Positions 1 through 8,391 of a DNA stretch of 64,000 bases are shown here, one piece after another. This DNA comes from Halogeometricum sp. S3BR5-2. Lineage in GTDB: Archaea; Halobacteriota; Halobacteria; Halobacteriales; Haloferacaceae. Every line of letters begins with the position of its first letter. Positions within the stretch are counted from its first letter, which is position 1. Both the position numbers and the translations under genes were made by a program. The notes beneath the pieces are model-generated. The model was not told the origin of the DNA, made no database searches, and worked only from the letters and a program-made list of their open reading frames with translations. The DNA lies in assembly GCF_031624635.1 (NCBI RefSeq), contig NZ_JAMQOQ010000007.1, positions 1 through 64,000 of the forward strand, given 5' to 3'.

Positions 1-2
1 GC

Positions 3-833
3 GGGTTCGAGGTAGCGTACGAACTGGGCGTCAGACTGGAGGAGGGGACCGTCGAGCTCCGACCCGACCGGTTCGACCTGGACGAACTCGATGTCGTCTA
101 CGACCCGGTGCGCTTCGAGGTCCGGTTCGATATCCCGGAGCTGTGTACCCCGTCCGTCTGCATTCCCGGCTTCCTGGGCCTCGACGAGACGTGCCTCCCC
201 CAGATCTGCTTGTTCGAGACCGATCCCGACCTCTCGTTCGTCCTGGACCTCGGTGGCATCGTAGAGTCGGAGGTGTCGGCACTGCTGGCGGCGCACGTCG
301 AGTTCTTCGAGAATCCCGACCGGACGCCCGGGATGACTGACCTCGACGCATACGACGACGACGTGCTGGACGCATGGCACGTCGTGATCGAGCCGGTCAC
401 GTTCGACATCGACATCGTGGACTTGGCGGACACGGTCGGGAACGCTCTGGAAAAGCGACTAGGCGACGAGATCCAGTCCCTCATCGACGCGATTCCGGGC
501 GCCTCGCAGGTGATTTCGGCCGCAGCCGTCTTCGACTTCCTCCGCGACACCTTCGACATCTTCGACGACCTCCAAGAGGCGATCCACGACGAGTTCGAGA
601 CGGGAGCCAGCCTCGGCGGGACGATCCTCTTCGAGCTGGCCGAGCAGTTCGCCCGCACGAAGCCCATCACCATCCCGACGCCGTTCCCCGCCGCAGAGGA
701 CGACCCCGAGACGGCGGCGGAGGAGGGCCGGGACGTCGTACTCGTGCCCGTGCTCCTCCCGCTGGAGCGCCCACGGGTGGAGGTGACCGACGAGGAACTG
801 ATCGTTGGTCTGGACGTGGGGGTGGAACAGTGA
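3..833 (+). CDS. Unknown acidic protein, 5' end outside the window
   Basis: The reading frame is open from base 3, so the true start lies before the window; the first in-frame GTG at 108 is probably not the start. The visible 276 residues are very acidic, with a CTPSVC cysteine pair and a C(x)6C pattern near residues 43-63, then alternating beta-like and amphipathic helical stretches. I do not recognise a family and see no signal peptide or membrane segment. The stop TGA overlaps the GTG of the next gene by four bases, so the two are very likely co-transcribed and translationally coupled. Codon choice is typically haloarchaeal. Confidence 0.75.
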   Translation, partial: GFEVAYELGVRLEEGTVELRPDRFDLDELDVVYDPVRFEVRFDIPELCTPSVCIPGFLGLDETCLPQICLFETDPDLSFVLDLGGIVESEVSALLAAHVEFFENPDRTPGMTDLDAYDDDVLDAWHVVIEPVTFDIDIVDLADTVGNALEKRLGDEIQSLIDAIPGASQVISAAAVFDFLRDTFDIFDDLQEAIHDEFETGASLGGTILFELAEQFARTKPITIPTPFPAAEDDPETAAEEGRDVVLVPVLLPLERPRVEVTDEELIVGLDVGVEQ

Positions 834-2002
834 CGCTTCGAGCCAACCGGCACGTCCTAGCAGCGACCCGTGTAGACAGCGGTGCGCTGACTCAGGTCGG
901 CGTCGTGCTCCACCGGTTCGACGAACCCGGGACGTACCAGTGCCGGGTCTTTCGCGGCGAACGGCTCGCAGGGCGCTGCTTCGTCGTCGTCGACCCCGAG
1001 GCCGGGGCCTCGGACGCGACCGTCGACCTCGCCAAGGTCGGACACGACGGTTCCACGCCGTCGACGGGCGCCATCGAGGCGGACGACCCGACGTACCGCG
1101 TTCATCCGAACGGGGTCGTCATCTTCCACGTCTCGCGCGGCTCGGGTAGTTACCACGTGGTCGCCAGCCGACCACGGGACGGCGGCGAGGGGTTCGAGAC
1201 GGTGTTCGACAGCACCAGCCTCGGTACCGACGACGTCTTCCTCGCCCGACCGATACGACCGGGCCGCTACACGGTGACGAACGCTCACTCGAACGCGGAG
1301 GGCGAACTGATAGTGACCCGTCCCGAGAAAGGTGACCTGTTCACGCCGCGAGTGCCGGTGTCCGCGACGATCGGTGGTACTGTCGACCCCGAACGCGTCG
1401 AGACGGTCGCCGCGCAGGGCGTCGCGTACCGCGTCGAGCGCCGCGCTCGTGTCGTCGTCGAACACGAGGCGGACCTCGAGTCCGACCGCGGGGACGGAGA
1501 CCGGGAGCCAGTGCGACCCCGTCCTCGGCCTCGTCCCGGCCGATCCATCGTCGGATGGCCGCCGTCCGACGACCGCTTCACGCTCGTCCATCCTGAGATC
1601 GGGGAGCGTTCGGACGCGATTCCGGTGGACGTGATCGAGTCGATTGGTGAGGCGAACGCTGAGGGACTGGCGAGTGTGGGCGTCAGGTCGGTGGCCGACC
1701 TCGCCCGGATGAACCCCGCATCCGTCGCACGTGCGATCGACGCGAGCCCCGAACGGGCGAGCCGGCTTGTCGAGACGGCCCAGCTCGTGACGCTCGGCGC
1801 GAGCTCGACCACCGCTGACCTCCTCACACGGCTCGGCGAGACCAGTCGGACGATCACGGGAGCGGACCCCGAGGACCTCCTCAAGCGGATCCGAACGGGG
1901 ATTGCCGAGGACGAGCTCCCGGAATCGGACGGCTTTGACCCGGCAATCTCGGAGTTAGGGCCCCTCGTCGCGAACGCCAATCGGTTCGGAGCGCATGACT
2001 AA
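830..2002 (+). CDS. Unknown protein with C-terminal helix-hairpin-helix region
   Basis: I chose GTG at 830, which overlaps the previous stop (GTGA); the frame stays open further upstream, but there it only shadows the first gene. The product is about 390 residues. Roughly residues 1-230 look beta-rich, with repeated short strands and a YRVHPNGVVIFHVSRGSGSY stretch. Residues about 263-313 fit a helix-hairpin-helix unit (SIGEANAEGLASVGV, then AIDASPERASRLVE), as in radA-like or DUF4332 HhH domains. This may bind DNA or act structurally. With its overlapping upstream partner it forms a two-gene unit of unknown role. No export signal is seen. Confidence 0.75.
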   Translation: MTLRANRHVLAATRVDSGALTQVGVVLHRFDEPGTYQCRVFRGERLAGRCFVVVDPEAGASDATVDLAKVGHDGSTPSTGAIEADDPTYRVHPNGVVIFHVSRGSGSYHVVASRPRDGGEGFETVFDSTSLGTDDVFLARPIRPGRYTVTNAHSNAEGELIVTRPEKGDLFTPRVPVSATIGGTVDPERVETVAAQGVAYRVERRARVVVEHEADLESDRGDGDREPVRPRPRPRPGRSIVGWPPSDDRFTLVHPEIGERSDAIPVDVIESIGEANAEGLASVGVRSVADLARMNPASVARAIDASPERASRLVETAQLVTLGASSTTADLLTRLGETSRTITGADPEDLLKRIRTGIAEDELPESDGFDPAISELGPLVANANRFGAHD

Positions 2003-2534
2003 TGGAGGGCGATTATCGGAGTGGCCCCCAATCAAGATAGTCGCGACGAACTGGCCCGCTAGGGTGACCGTCGTGGTCGACTGCAATCCGAAGAGAGATG
2101 CGAGTGGGATGGTTATTTTCGACGACACGTAGGGAGAAGTATATACGTGTGAGTCGCCTCTATATTCCTGAGGGGCACTCCCCACATCCCCCCACCCCCG
2201 ATACGCCCCTCACTCTTCCTGTTGGCTAATTCTGCAGTAGATTTTAACCCGAGTCGCGGCAGCGATTACTCAGCACTCATCTAGGGGTCGGGTCATATTC
2301 TACTGTCTCGTGTCGCCAGCATCTGGCCATCGTGTTCTAGGCAATAGTCAGTGCTAAGGAGTACTTACTCCCGGTCCCGGTAGCGAGTATCGGAAAGCGA
2401 CTGAGCCTCTGCTCCGCCGGATTCAACGCCGTGGTCAAATCGCCGTGAGTCATACAGCTGTTGAAACGCTCTTTTTTTGCGCCGTGAGGGGTGCGGCGCA
2501 TTCTGGTCTGACAGAAAGCGTCGTGGTGAATCCG
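2003..2534. other. Intergenic stretch without a supported gene
   Basis: About 530 bases between two plus-strand genes. A minus-strand frame (1955-2185) with a TATATA upstream was considered but lacks support. A T-rich run occurs near 2468-2475. Nothing else firm is seen. Confidence 0.4.
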
Positions 2535-3461
2535 ATGGCAACCAGTGACTCATCGGCCTCCTTCGAGGAGACCGACACGCGAACAGACGAGATGCACAGT
2601 ACGATCGAAGCATGGCTCGACGACCTCGTTGACGATGTCGATGCGGCGCAGGCCAGCGACGAGTTCCAAGAGTGGCTCGACATCCAGAGTCGCTTCCACG
2701 ACTATTCGCACCGAAATACGCTGCTCATCAAACGCCAGTGTCCCCAGGCAACGAAGGTCGCCGGCTACAACACGTGGCGAAACGACTTCGATCGGCACGT
2801 CCAAGAAGGCGAACAAGCGATCTGGATTTGGGCACCGATCATCACCAAGCGATGTCCCGAGTGCGAAAATTCGCCCAGCTACCACGAGAGAACTGATTGT
2901 GAGTACGACGAGACGCCGCCCGAGGAGTGGTCGAAAGGTCTCGTCGGGTTCAAACCAGCACCAGTCTTCGACGTCTCCCAGACAGAGGGAGAACCGCTTC
3001 CTGAACTGGAGACCGCAGCGTTTGGCGATGCCGACGACCTAGTGCCAGCGCTCAAAGATGCAGCTGATGAACTCGGTGTAACAGTACGTATCGTCGACGT
3101 TGACGACTGGGACCATGGCGACGCGAAGGGCGTCTGCAAGCAACGAAATCTCCACGAGCTCCAGCCAGTTGTCGAAGCGAAAGCCCGAGCGAACCAGGCA
3201 GATCTCGCTGTCACATCGATCCACGAGTACGCCCACGCACTGCTCCATTTCGATATCGAGAATGAACCCGAACGGGCAAAACGCGAGGTCGAAGCAGAAG
3301 CCGTCGCGTACATCGTCGGCCGGTATTTCGGCCTCGACACAAGCGGGTCTGCGTTCTATCTCGCTGCGTGGCAGGGTGATGACTCGGAGGTGATTCAAGA
3401 GCGCCTCGGTCGTATCAGTTCCACCGCTCAGGAAATCATCAGCACAGTCGTAGAGGACTGA
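2535..3461 (+). CDS. ArdC-like antirestriction protein with ImmA/IrrE-type metallopeptidase motif
   Basis: About 308 residues from ATG 2535; the frame extends to a GTG at 2445, but the extra 30 residues are not protein-like. The N-terminal half (WLDIQSRFHDYSHRNTLLIK, then the GYNTWRNDFDRHVQEGEQAI block) matches the ArdC-type single-strand DNA-binding region of plasmid antirestriction proteins. Near residue 107 there is a CPEC...C cluster that could bind zinc. The C-terminal half has HEYAH around residues 230-234, a zincin HExxH motif, followed by an acidic helix with EAEAVAYIV that would supply the third ligand. Such proteins protect incoming plasmid DNA. A TTAACCAACA dyad lies right after the stop. 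Confidence 0.8.
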   Translation: MATSDSSASFEETDTRTDEMHSTIEAWLDDLVDDVDAAQASDEFQEWLDIQSRFHDYSHRNTLLIKRQCPQATKVAGYNTWRNDFDRHVQEGEQAIWIWAPIITKRCPECENSPSYHERTDCEYDETPPEEWSKGLVGFKPAPVFDVSQTEGEPLPELETAAFGDADDLVPALKDAADELGVTVRIVDVDDWDHGDAKGVCKQRNLHELQPVVEAKARANQADLAVTSIHEYAHALLHFDIENEPERAKREVEAEAVAYIVGRYFGLDTSGSAFYLAAWQGDDSEVIQERLGRISSTAQEIISTVVED

Positions 3462-3476
3462 AAACGCAAGTTATAG

Positions 3477-3517
3477 TTAACCAACATTCGAAGAAAGCGG
3501 TACTCGTTGTTGGTTAA
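3477..3517. repeat. TTAACCAACA inverted repeat
   Basis: TTAACCAACA at 3477-3486 and TGTTGGTTAA at 3508-3517 form a perfect 10-bp inverted repeat with a 21-base spacer. The same motif recurs near 42463, 54893 and 61194, so it is probably a regulator-binding site rather than a terminator. Confidence 0.7.
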
Positions 3518-3614
3518 GAGAGTTGTGAGGTGGTCTCTTCACGCAGATTTCGTCCTGATACAGCCGCTACAGACAGACGGTGAACTTACCACCTCAGCGG
3601 TCGCGTAACAGCAC

Positions 3615-3788
3615 ATGGAGGAGGAGAATGAGACAGCGTCAAGCGGAAAAGACATGGGGACAGGGATGGCGATTGGGATTGCAATCGGAGTCGGTATTGG
3701 TTCTGCGACGGATAATCTCGGACTGTGGATCGCGCTTGGAGTGGCACTTGGTGCTGCGATCGGAGCTGGATTGAGTAGCCAGAAATAG
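3615..3788 (+). CDS. 57-residue glycine-zipper membrane peptide
   Basis: ATG at 3615 opens a 57-residue frame. After a polar head (MEEENETASSGKD) comes a run of G-x3-G/A repeats (GMAIGIAIGVGIGSATDNLG, then WIALGVALGAAIGAGL) that would form two tightly packed hydrophobic helices. A paralogue at 44032-44205 has the same length and an almost identical zipper but a diverged head, which is strong evidence that both are translated. Function unknown; a small membrane-inserting peptide, perhaps toxin-like, is an inference. Confidence 0.75.
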   Translation: MEEENETASSGKDMGTGMAIGIAIGVGIGSATDNLGLWIALGVALGAAIGAGLSSQK

Positions 3789-3968
3789 AGACTATGGTTC
3801 TGATTGAGTAGTGTGCAGGCTCTACTCCGTAGTCCTGTGCGTTGGCTGACGTTGACTACTATAGATAAGTTTGCGACCCATGTAATGGATTTTTGAATGA
3901 GTTCACTGCGATTTTGAACGGGAGTATTGTACAAGCGTTAAGTTCCGGTGCGAAAACAACTAGAGACT

Positions 3969-4424
3969 ATGGCATACGAAGATCTTGACAAACAGCTCAT
4001 CAACGCGCTTATTGGGAATGGACGGGCGAGTCTGCGCAGTCTTTCTGAGGAATTGGATGTCTCGGTGACAACAGTCTCGAATCACATTAACGATCTCGAA
4101 AATGAGGGAGTGATTACCGGGTATACGCCGATACTGAACTATGAGGATCTTGGATACGAAGCAACCGCCGTGCTACAGCTCAAAGTTGAGGGACAGGCGC
4201 TCTCGGACGTTATTAGACGGCTACAGGAGCACAAGCAGATAACGACGGTATACGAAACGACAGGGGAATTCGACATTATCGGTATTGGCTCATTTCGAGA
4301 CACAGAGGACGTTAACCAGACGATCAAGCAGCTACTGAACGACGCAACTGTCCGGCAGTCTTCAACTGCGATCGTACTGAACAAACCGGTAGAGAATGAA
4401 CAGTTTAAGCTTGATGTTGAATGA
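3969..4424 (+). CDS. Lrp/AsnC family transcription regulator
   Basis: 151 residues from ATG 3969, the usual length for Lrp/AsnC proteins. The frame runs 21 bases further upstream, but MAYEDLDKQLINALIGNGRA is the standard family beginning. Residues 5-55 form the helix-turn-helix (RSLSEELDVSVTTVSNHIND) and residues about 70-145 the RAM ligand-binding fold, including ETTGEFDIIGIGSFRD. It probably binds DNA as an oligomer and responds to an amino acid. A truncated paralogue lies at 53661-53830, next to a second copy of the small ORF that follows this gene, so gene plus small ORF behave as a duplicated pair. Confidence 0.9.
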   Translation: MAYEDLDKQLINALIGNGRASLRSLSEELDVSVTTVSNHINDLENEGVITGYTPILNYEDLGYEATAVLQLKVEGQALSDVIRRLQEHKQITTVYETTGEFDIIGIGSFRDTEDVNQTIKQLLNDATVRQSSTAIVLNKPVENEQFKLDVE

Positions 4425-4540
4425 GCTGCCCGATCTGCAATGATCGGGTGCCGACCATTTCTTCTTCAGTCATTAGTACCCAAGATATGACTCAGTAGTT
4501 GGCCACAATCGGCATTCACTGGACGCCGTTATCCCCTCCA

Positions 4541-4657
4541 ATGGCCCGTGCAAACGAGACTACCGAAGAAAGTCTGAGAAACGCCTTAGAGTACGTTGAG
4601 GAAGAAGAAGCAGAATACTGGATTTGGACCGCACTTCAGCAGCTCGTGTCGGGGTAG
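4541..4657 (+). CDS. 38-residue conserved peptide downstream of lrp-like gene
   Basis: ATG at 4541 to TAG at 4655-4657 encodes MARANETTEESLRNALEYVE and a tail ending in ALQQLVSG. A second copy at 53938-54054 has the same length, with about three quarters of residues identical and many silent differences, which argues for translation. Both copies follow an Lrp-type gene by about 110 bases. The peptide is one amphipathic acidic helix with two tryptophans in this copy. Function unknown. Confidence 0.7.
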   Translation: MARANETTEESLRNALEYVEEEEAEYWIWTALQQLVSG

Positions 4658-4685
4658 CAGTAAGTATCAGACGGGTCCGCTCGTA

Positions 4686-5966
4686 TTACACTCTGGCTGT
4701 AGTCGTTGAAGTCATGAAGACCTCAACCTTCTCCCTGCATTCCGAAAGTAGGCTCTCGTACAAGGAATCGAAGTTTTCGATAAAATCGACAGAACCGTGG
4801 TGATTCAGTGCATTCGGGTCTAAATCATCTTGGCTCACGTCATTTGGTCGGGATATAACATCTACCGAAATACCTAAATCAGATAAATTCTCCTGTGCGT
4901 CCAATGTTGCAGAGTCTTCATGAAGGTCGTCTGGATACGATCCGGTAGTCAAGTATATGTATTGTATCTCGAGTTCACTGTATCGGTTCTGTAGGGCGTG
5001 AAGTTGTAATATGACGTTGTGCTTGTTACGGAGCTTCGAAGAATTGACTTCATTTTCAGCAGTTGTCTCTATAACTACTACCTGTTGGTTTTCGTAGTCA
5101 CTCAAAACAATATCTAATTCTTGACTCATCTTCATCGGGCCTTCACATCGGCAGTTCAGTTTGACCTCTTCAAAATCAAAATCTACGTTAAGCTGAAAGG
5201 CAATTACAGCATTGAACAGGAACTCACCTTCGTCTTCTAACCCGAGTGAGTCCATTTGTCCTTCGTGACTGGCTATGAAATCATCATCTGTTTCGACCTC
5301 TGACGGTGGGTCTGACCCTGTCGCCAGTTCCAGTATATCGTAGTCTTCGAACTCACCGGGGATTGTGTAATCCACAGGAATATCGTGCAAGAGTCCGCTA
5401 CCACCCAACATCCACAGATAGTTCGGATTCTCCCTTACTTTATCGGAGAACCAAGAAGACATGTACTCTTGACAGTCTTCACAGGCCTCGCTCGTACTTT
5501 CTTCTGCATATTCGATTGTATCAGGAACCTCAATATCTCTTCGTCCTTGCTCCATTGTTCTCGGGAGATTCGAGTGACCGGAATTGAATCCAAGTAGGGA
5601 TTTTGACGGACAGACACCACAATTTCCATAGGCGTGGCCGAGGTGTGTCAAGGGATCTCGAACCTTCCCTCGACCATACGGGGTAGCGGCGTCATTTGGA
5701 CACCAAATTGACGCAATCAGGTCGTCGTCTAAAATGACATGAGACAAGTCTCCCTGACCACTCCACCCCTCGTAATAGAAGGAGAACAGCCCTAAACGAC
5801 CAATGTCGTCGAAGACGTTTCGTTCAGAAACGTGGTACTCTTCTGAATCTCGCGTGATTACTCCATTCTCACGTAGGATACTCAAAAAGGCTGTTTGGAG
5901 TCTTTCCCCATCCGAATCCGGAATGAGATTGAACGAATCAGCTGTTAATTGCTCTTCTTCCGGCAT
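4686..5966 (-). CDS. Protein with PD-(D/E)XK-like core, partner of Panacea gene; candidate toxin or defence effector
   Basis: 426 residues from ATG at 5966, overlapping the end of the upstream Panacea-domain gene by 29 bases. Two CxxC pairs (C116-C119 and C162-C165) could build a zinc knuckle. Residues about 249-345 resemble a restriction-endonuclease-like core: helix FLFNAVIAFQL, then ELDIVLSD (D285), then VVVIETTAENE with E300-x-T302 where the family has E-x-K. The missing lysine makes nuclease activity uncertain. The N-terminal 110 residues are unassigned. DNA here is clearly AT-richer than its surroundings, suggesting recent transfer. Given the partner, it may be the toxic half of a toxin-antitoxin or abortive-infection pair. 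Confidence 0.7.
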   Translation of the reverse strand: MPEEEQLTADSFNLIPDSDGERLQTAFLSILRENGVITRDSEEYHVSERNVFDDIGRLGLFSFYYEGWSGQGDLSHVILDDDLIASIWCPNDAATPYGRGKVRDPLTHLGHAYGNCGVCPSKSLLGFNSGHSNLPRTMEQGRRDIEVPDTIEYAEESTSEACEDCQEYMSSWFSDKVRENPNYLWMLGGSGLLHDIPVDYTIPGEFEDYDILELATGSDPPSEVETDDDFIASHEGQMDSLGLEDEGEFLFNAVIAFQLNVDFDFEEVKLNCRCEGPMKMSQELDIVLSDYENQQVVVIETTAENEVNSSKLRNKHNVILQLHALQNRYSELEIQYIYLTTGSYPDDLHEDSATLDAQENLSDLGISVDVISRPNDVSQDDLDPNALNHHGSVDFIENFDSLYESLLSECREKVEVFMTSTTTARV

Positions 5967-6417
5967 TCACAGTAGTATCCTGCAACAGCGGAGTGTACTT
6001 CTCTATACCGTCTAAATCGTCCAAGTCGTAAACCGTCTCAACGAGTTGTTTCGTTTGAGTGTTCTCGTATTCGCGTAGAACCTGTTTCAAGATAGCCCGC
6101 TCTTCCCGAGTTAGAGTTGAGCCTTCATAGTCGCTGTTAGACTCATAACGATAGTAGGTACCATTCTGTGAACGGCCTGATAACTCCCGTATCTCGTCAC
6201 CGTCCATATCCTGCAAGGCGTCCACTATGTCTTCAGAATACGGGCCGTAGTGATACTTTATGTACTTGATGTTAGAAATTTGCCTATCACGGCCAATGTA
6301 TGATTCTCGGTCTGCCAAGTAGAGAAGCTTCACTATCTTGGTTCTGGTGAGTGCATTACCCGAGAAGTGACTCACGAGGTACTCAATCATATCGTTGAGT
6401 TTAGCCTTCTCGGGCAT
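5938..6417 (-). CDS. Panacea-domain (SocA/DUF4065-like) putative antitoxin
   Basis: 159 residues from ATG at 6417. The N-terminal pattern KAKLNDMIEYLVSHF, then LTRTKIVKLLYLADRESY, and later KYHYGPYSEDIVDALQDM is the signature of the Panacea/SocA (DUF4065) fold, in which the Y-x-GPYS loop is most conserved. Panacea domains serve as antitoxins for many unrelated toxins. The gene is the first of a two-gene minus-strand operon and overlaps the next gene by 29 bases. Low GC matches its partner. Alternative: a stand-alone phage-type GepA protein, less likely given the coupling. Confidence 0.85.
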   Translation of the reverse strand: MPEKAKLNDMIEYLVSHFSGNALTRTKIVKLLYLADRESYIGRDRQISNIKYIKYHYGPYSEDIVDALQDMDGDEIRELSGRSQNGTYYRYESNSDYEGSTLTREERAILKQVLREYENTQTKQLVETVYDLDDLDGIEKYTPLLQDTTVNAGRRAINS

Positions 6418-6565
6418 TGTCCTATGATGAAATCAAACCTACTTCCTGAAATGCTTTGTTGTGTATTGGTACGAATCCACACCTCTGAAAGTTACACGGC
6501 GAATACATAGACTACCACTCAATGCAGTCCTCTATTTGGGAAAATGATAGCGTGATTGGCACTGT

Positions 6566-7300
6566 CTAGTTAACCTCCTGAGCTGGCGTTCGACCATCAA
6601 GCGATTGATGCGGTCGCTGAAAATTATAGTAATGAACGAACACTGCAAGCCATTGGCGGACGCTCAGCCGACTGCCCACCCATGAATTGTGGAAACGGTC
6701 GACCCTCATTTTGAACGTGTGAAACCACTTTTCGATGAGGTTTCTCTCTGTATAGTCAACCCGACCGTTCACACCTAATCGAGAGAAGGCAGTCCGATAG
6801 CCGAAAGCATCGGCCAGAAACACCGTGTCTGAACAATCGTGTTTCTCACAAACTCCGTGGAGAAACGCAGCCGCCGGATCAGTTCCGTGACGTTCGAACA
6901 ACGCAACGTCAAGGATTACTTTTGTATCGAGGTCTATTGCAGCGTACAACCAAGACCACTTGCCGTTGATTTTGACAGCGGTCTCGTCAACTGCGACCCG
7001 CCTTGGCTGCGCCTTCGGCGGGTCTGACACGCTGTCAGCCAACCGATGTACCCACTGGAAAATCGCTTGAAACGAGCGTTCTACGCCGAGAAGATGCAGA
7101 ATCGCTTCTGTCTCTCTGAGCGAAAGACCGGCAGCATGGAGTCGGACGGCGAACGCCCTGACGGGCGTCCCCAGAACCCGAAGGGTTCTGGTGTGCGAAC
7201 GAGACGCGAAGCGTCTCGTTAACGTCGCCGTCCGCTCCCGCTGCCAACATTCAAGCGTAGAGGTGGCTAAACTCTGCTTGAGCAGGTCTCTGAGTAGCAT
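6566..7300 (-). CDS. IS6-family-like DDE transposase
   Basis: 244 residues from ATG at 7300. The catalytic core has VAVDETAVKINGKWSWLYAA with the first Asp, VFLADAFGYRTAF with the second, and RNLIEKWFHTFKMRVDRFHN with the Glu, spaced as in archaeal IS6-type transposases; the C-terminus RPHQSLDGRTPAQEV is also typical. Near residues 23-50 the coding sequence runs through three perfect hairpins enclosed by a longer inverted repeat (7143-7234), giving an unusual Arg/Thr/Ser-rich stretch without breaking the frame. The related copy at 52937-53614 is frame-broken at exactly this place. Confidence 0.9.
   Translation of the reverse strand: MLLRDLLKQSLATSTLECWQRERTATLTRRFASRSHTRTLRVLGTPVRAFAVRLHAAGLSLRETEAILHLLGVERSFQAIFQWVHRLADSVSDPPKAQPRRVAVDETAVKINGKWSWLYAAIDLDTKVILDVALFERHGTDPAAAFLHGVCEKHDCSDTVFLADAFGYRTAFSRLGVNGRVDYTERNLIEKWFHTFKMRVDRFHNSWVGSRLSVRQWLAVFVHYYNFQRPHQSLDGRTPAQEVN
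7143..7234. repeat. Triple-hairpin cassette inside transposase gene
   Basis: Outer arms CGGACGGCGA (7143-7152) and TCGCCGTCCG (7225-7234) enclose three perfect stem-loops: ACGCCC/GGGCGT (7153-7168), CCAGAACCC/GGGTTCTGG with GAA loop (7171-7191) and AACGAGACGC/GCGTCTCGTT with GAA loop (7198-7220). Confidence 0.85.
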
Positions 7301-7379
7301 GAATTACTAGCTCTTCGACCTGCTCGTTCCTTATCTAGACAGTGCCATTTTACTTTATCTCTCCGAGCGCTGACGGTGA

Positions 7380-7830
7380 CGGCGGCGCCCCCCAAGACAG
7401 GACAGCGTGTCCTGAGTGTCCTGTTGTGTCCTCCCCCCGGGGAGAGGACACAACAGGACAGAGATTCGGGAGTTAGAGCGCTTACAGGTGGTATTTTTAG
7501 AGGGCACCCGAAGTGTGTCCTGGGTGTCCTGGGTGCAAACCGAATCTATCGAGCGTGCGAGCGAGCGTGTGCACGGGTGCACATACGTGCGCTCACGCTA
7601 TAGATTCCGATTAGGGGAAGGACACCCAGGACACGTCAGTACTCTTACCACCGAACACCCGCAACACCGCCCGTAGCGCCTGTTTTCACGGCCGGCCTCT
7701 GTCCTGGGTGGGAAAGGATACGCCACCCGCACCACCCACATAGAACGCCTTGGACGTCGCCAGAGACGCCTCTACGCGACGGATATGACGGTGTCCTCCT
7801 CCGGGGGAGGACAGAGGCAGGACAAAACAC
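7380..7830. repeat. TGTCC/GGACA repeat cluster in gene-poor region
   Basis: Many direct and inverted copies of TGTCCTG. The longest is a perfect 17-bp inverted repeat, TGTCCTGTTGTGTCCTC and its complement, spanning about 7418-7461 around a C/G-run loop. Further copies sit near 7515, 7619, 7699 and 7790 (the last also a hairpin, GTGTCCTCC...GGAGGACA-like). Between 7347 and about 7900 no gene is supported. This could be an iteron array or a decayed origin or regulatory region. Confidence 0.5.
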
Positions 7831-7911
7831 ACGGCCGTCGCGACGATGTCGACACCCGACGCTTGACAGTCGGTGGCCGGCGAGAGAAGAGAGAACAGTT
7901 CGGTGCTACTG

Positions 7912-8070
7912 CCCGTCGCCGCTGTCGGGGAGAGCTTCGGTCTCGCCGTCGCTCTCCTCACGGCGTGCGAAGAACCGCTCGGCGTGGTAGTGGCGTACCG
8001 CCAAGGTCCTCGGTGAGATCGGCACGGACGTCCTCCCGGAGGTCCTGGATAGCTTCACTGGCCTCGGCTC
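7912..8070 (-). pseudogene. Decayed gene fragment, C-terminal end
   Basis: On the minus strand, protein-like segments appear in two frames: EASEAIQDLREDVRADLTED, then after an apparent frameshift RHYHAERFFARREESDGETE followed by a stop near 7905. The composition is haloarchaeal, but no start is available. It abuts a plus-strand fragment at about 8071, so two broken genes seem to have been joined here. Confidence 0.35.
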
Positions 8071-8376
8071 CCCCCGTACGACTTGGTGCGAGACGACCCG
8101 TCAGGAGCCGGCGACTGCGTCCTGTTCCGGTCGTACCTCGAACCAGAACCCTCGGCCGTCGATGAAGCCGCGAAGGGAGCGAAGGCAGACGCGAGGCGGT
8201 TAGCAGAGTGGGTCAAGGCCAAGAAGGTGAAGAAGGCCCGCGGGGACATCATCTTCCACGCTGTCGAGAACTTCGAGGACTGCGACGGCGAGCGTGCGAA
8301 GAAGCTCCTCGACATCGCCGCCCGGCAGGGGTGGTTGATCGGGACTCCCGAAAGCGACTACGAGGCGAACGTCTGA
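8071..8376 (+). pseudogene. C-terminal fragment of an unknown, possibly replication-related gene
   Basis: The frame is protein-like from about 8071 (PPYDLVRDDPSGAGDCVLFR) to a TGA at 8374-8376 but has no convincing start; TTG 8083 and GTG 8086 are internal to the protein-like run. The charged helix KGAKADARRLAEWVKAKKVK and the tail GERAKKLLDIAARQGWLIG read like the C-terminal domain of a larger helicase or primase-type plasmid protein, which is an inference. It begins where the minus-strand fragment ends, consistent with a rearrangement junction. Confidence 0.45.
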
Positions 8377-8391
8377 GCGGCGGCCTTCCGC

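Larger units (their letters stand above)
6558..7346 (-). mobile_element. IS6-family-like insertion sequence, copy 1
   Basis: 789 bp with perfect 12-bp terminal inverted repeats: GGCACTGTCTAG at 6558 and CTAGACAGTGCC ending at 7346. One transposase gene fills it. The eight bases on each side (gcgtgatt and attttact) do not match, so no target duplication remains; this suggests recombination after insertion. A decayed second copy is at 52929-53660. Confidence 0.9.

Noticed and set aside
374-829. Upstream extension of the second gene's frame
   Set aside because: It only shadows the first gene and has unnatural Arg-rich composition; the GTG at 830 is coupled to the previous stop.
1955-2185. Minus-strand ORF with a TATATA stretch upstream
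   Set aside because: It overlaps the end of a plus-strand gene, has no family features, and the TATA element is too close to its best start.
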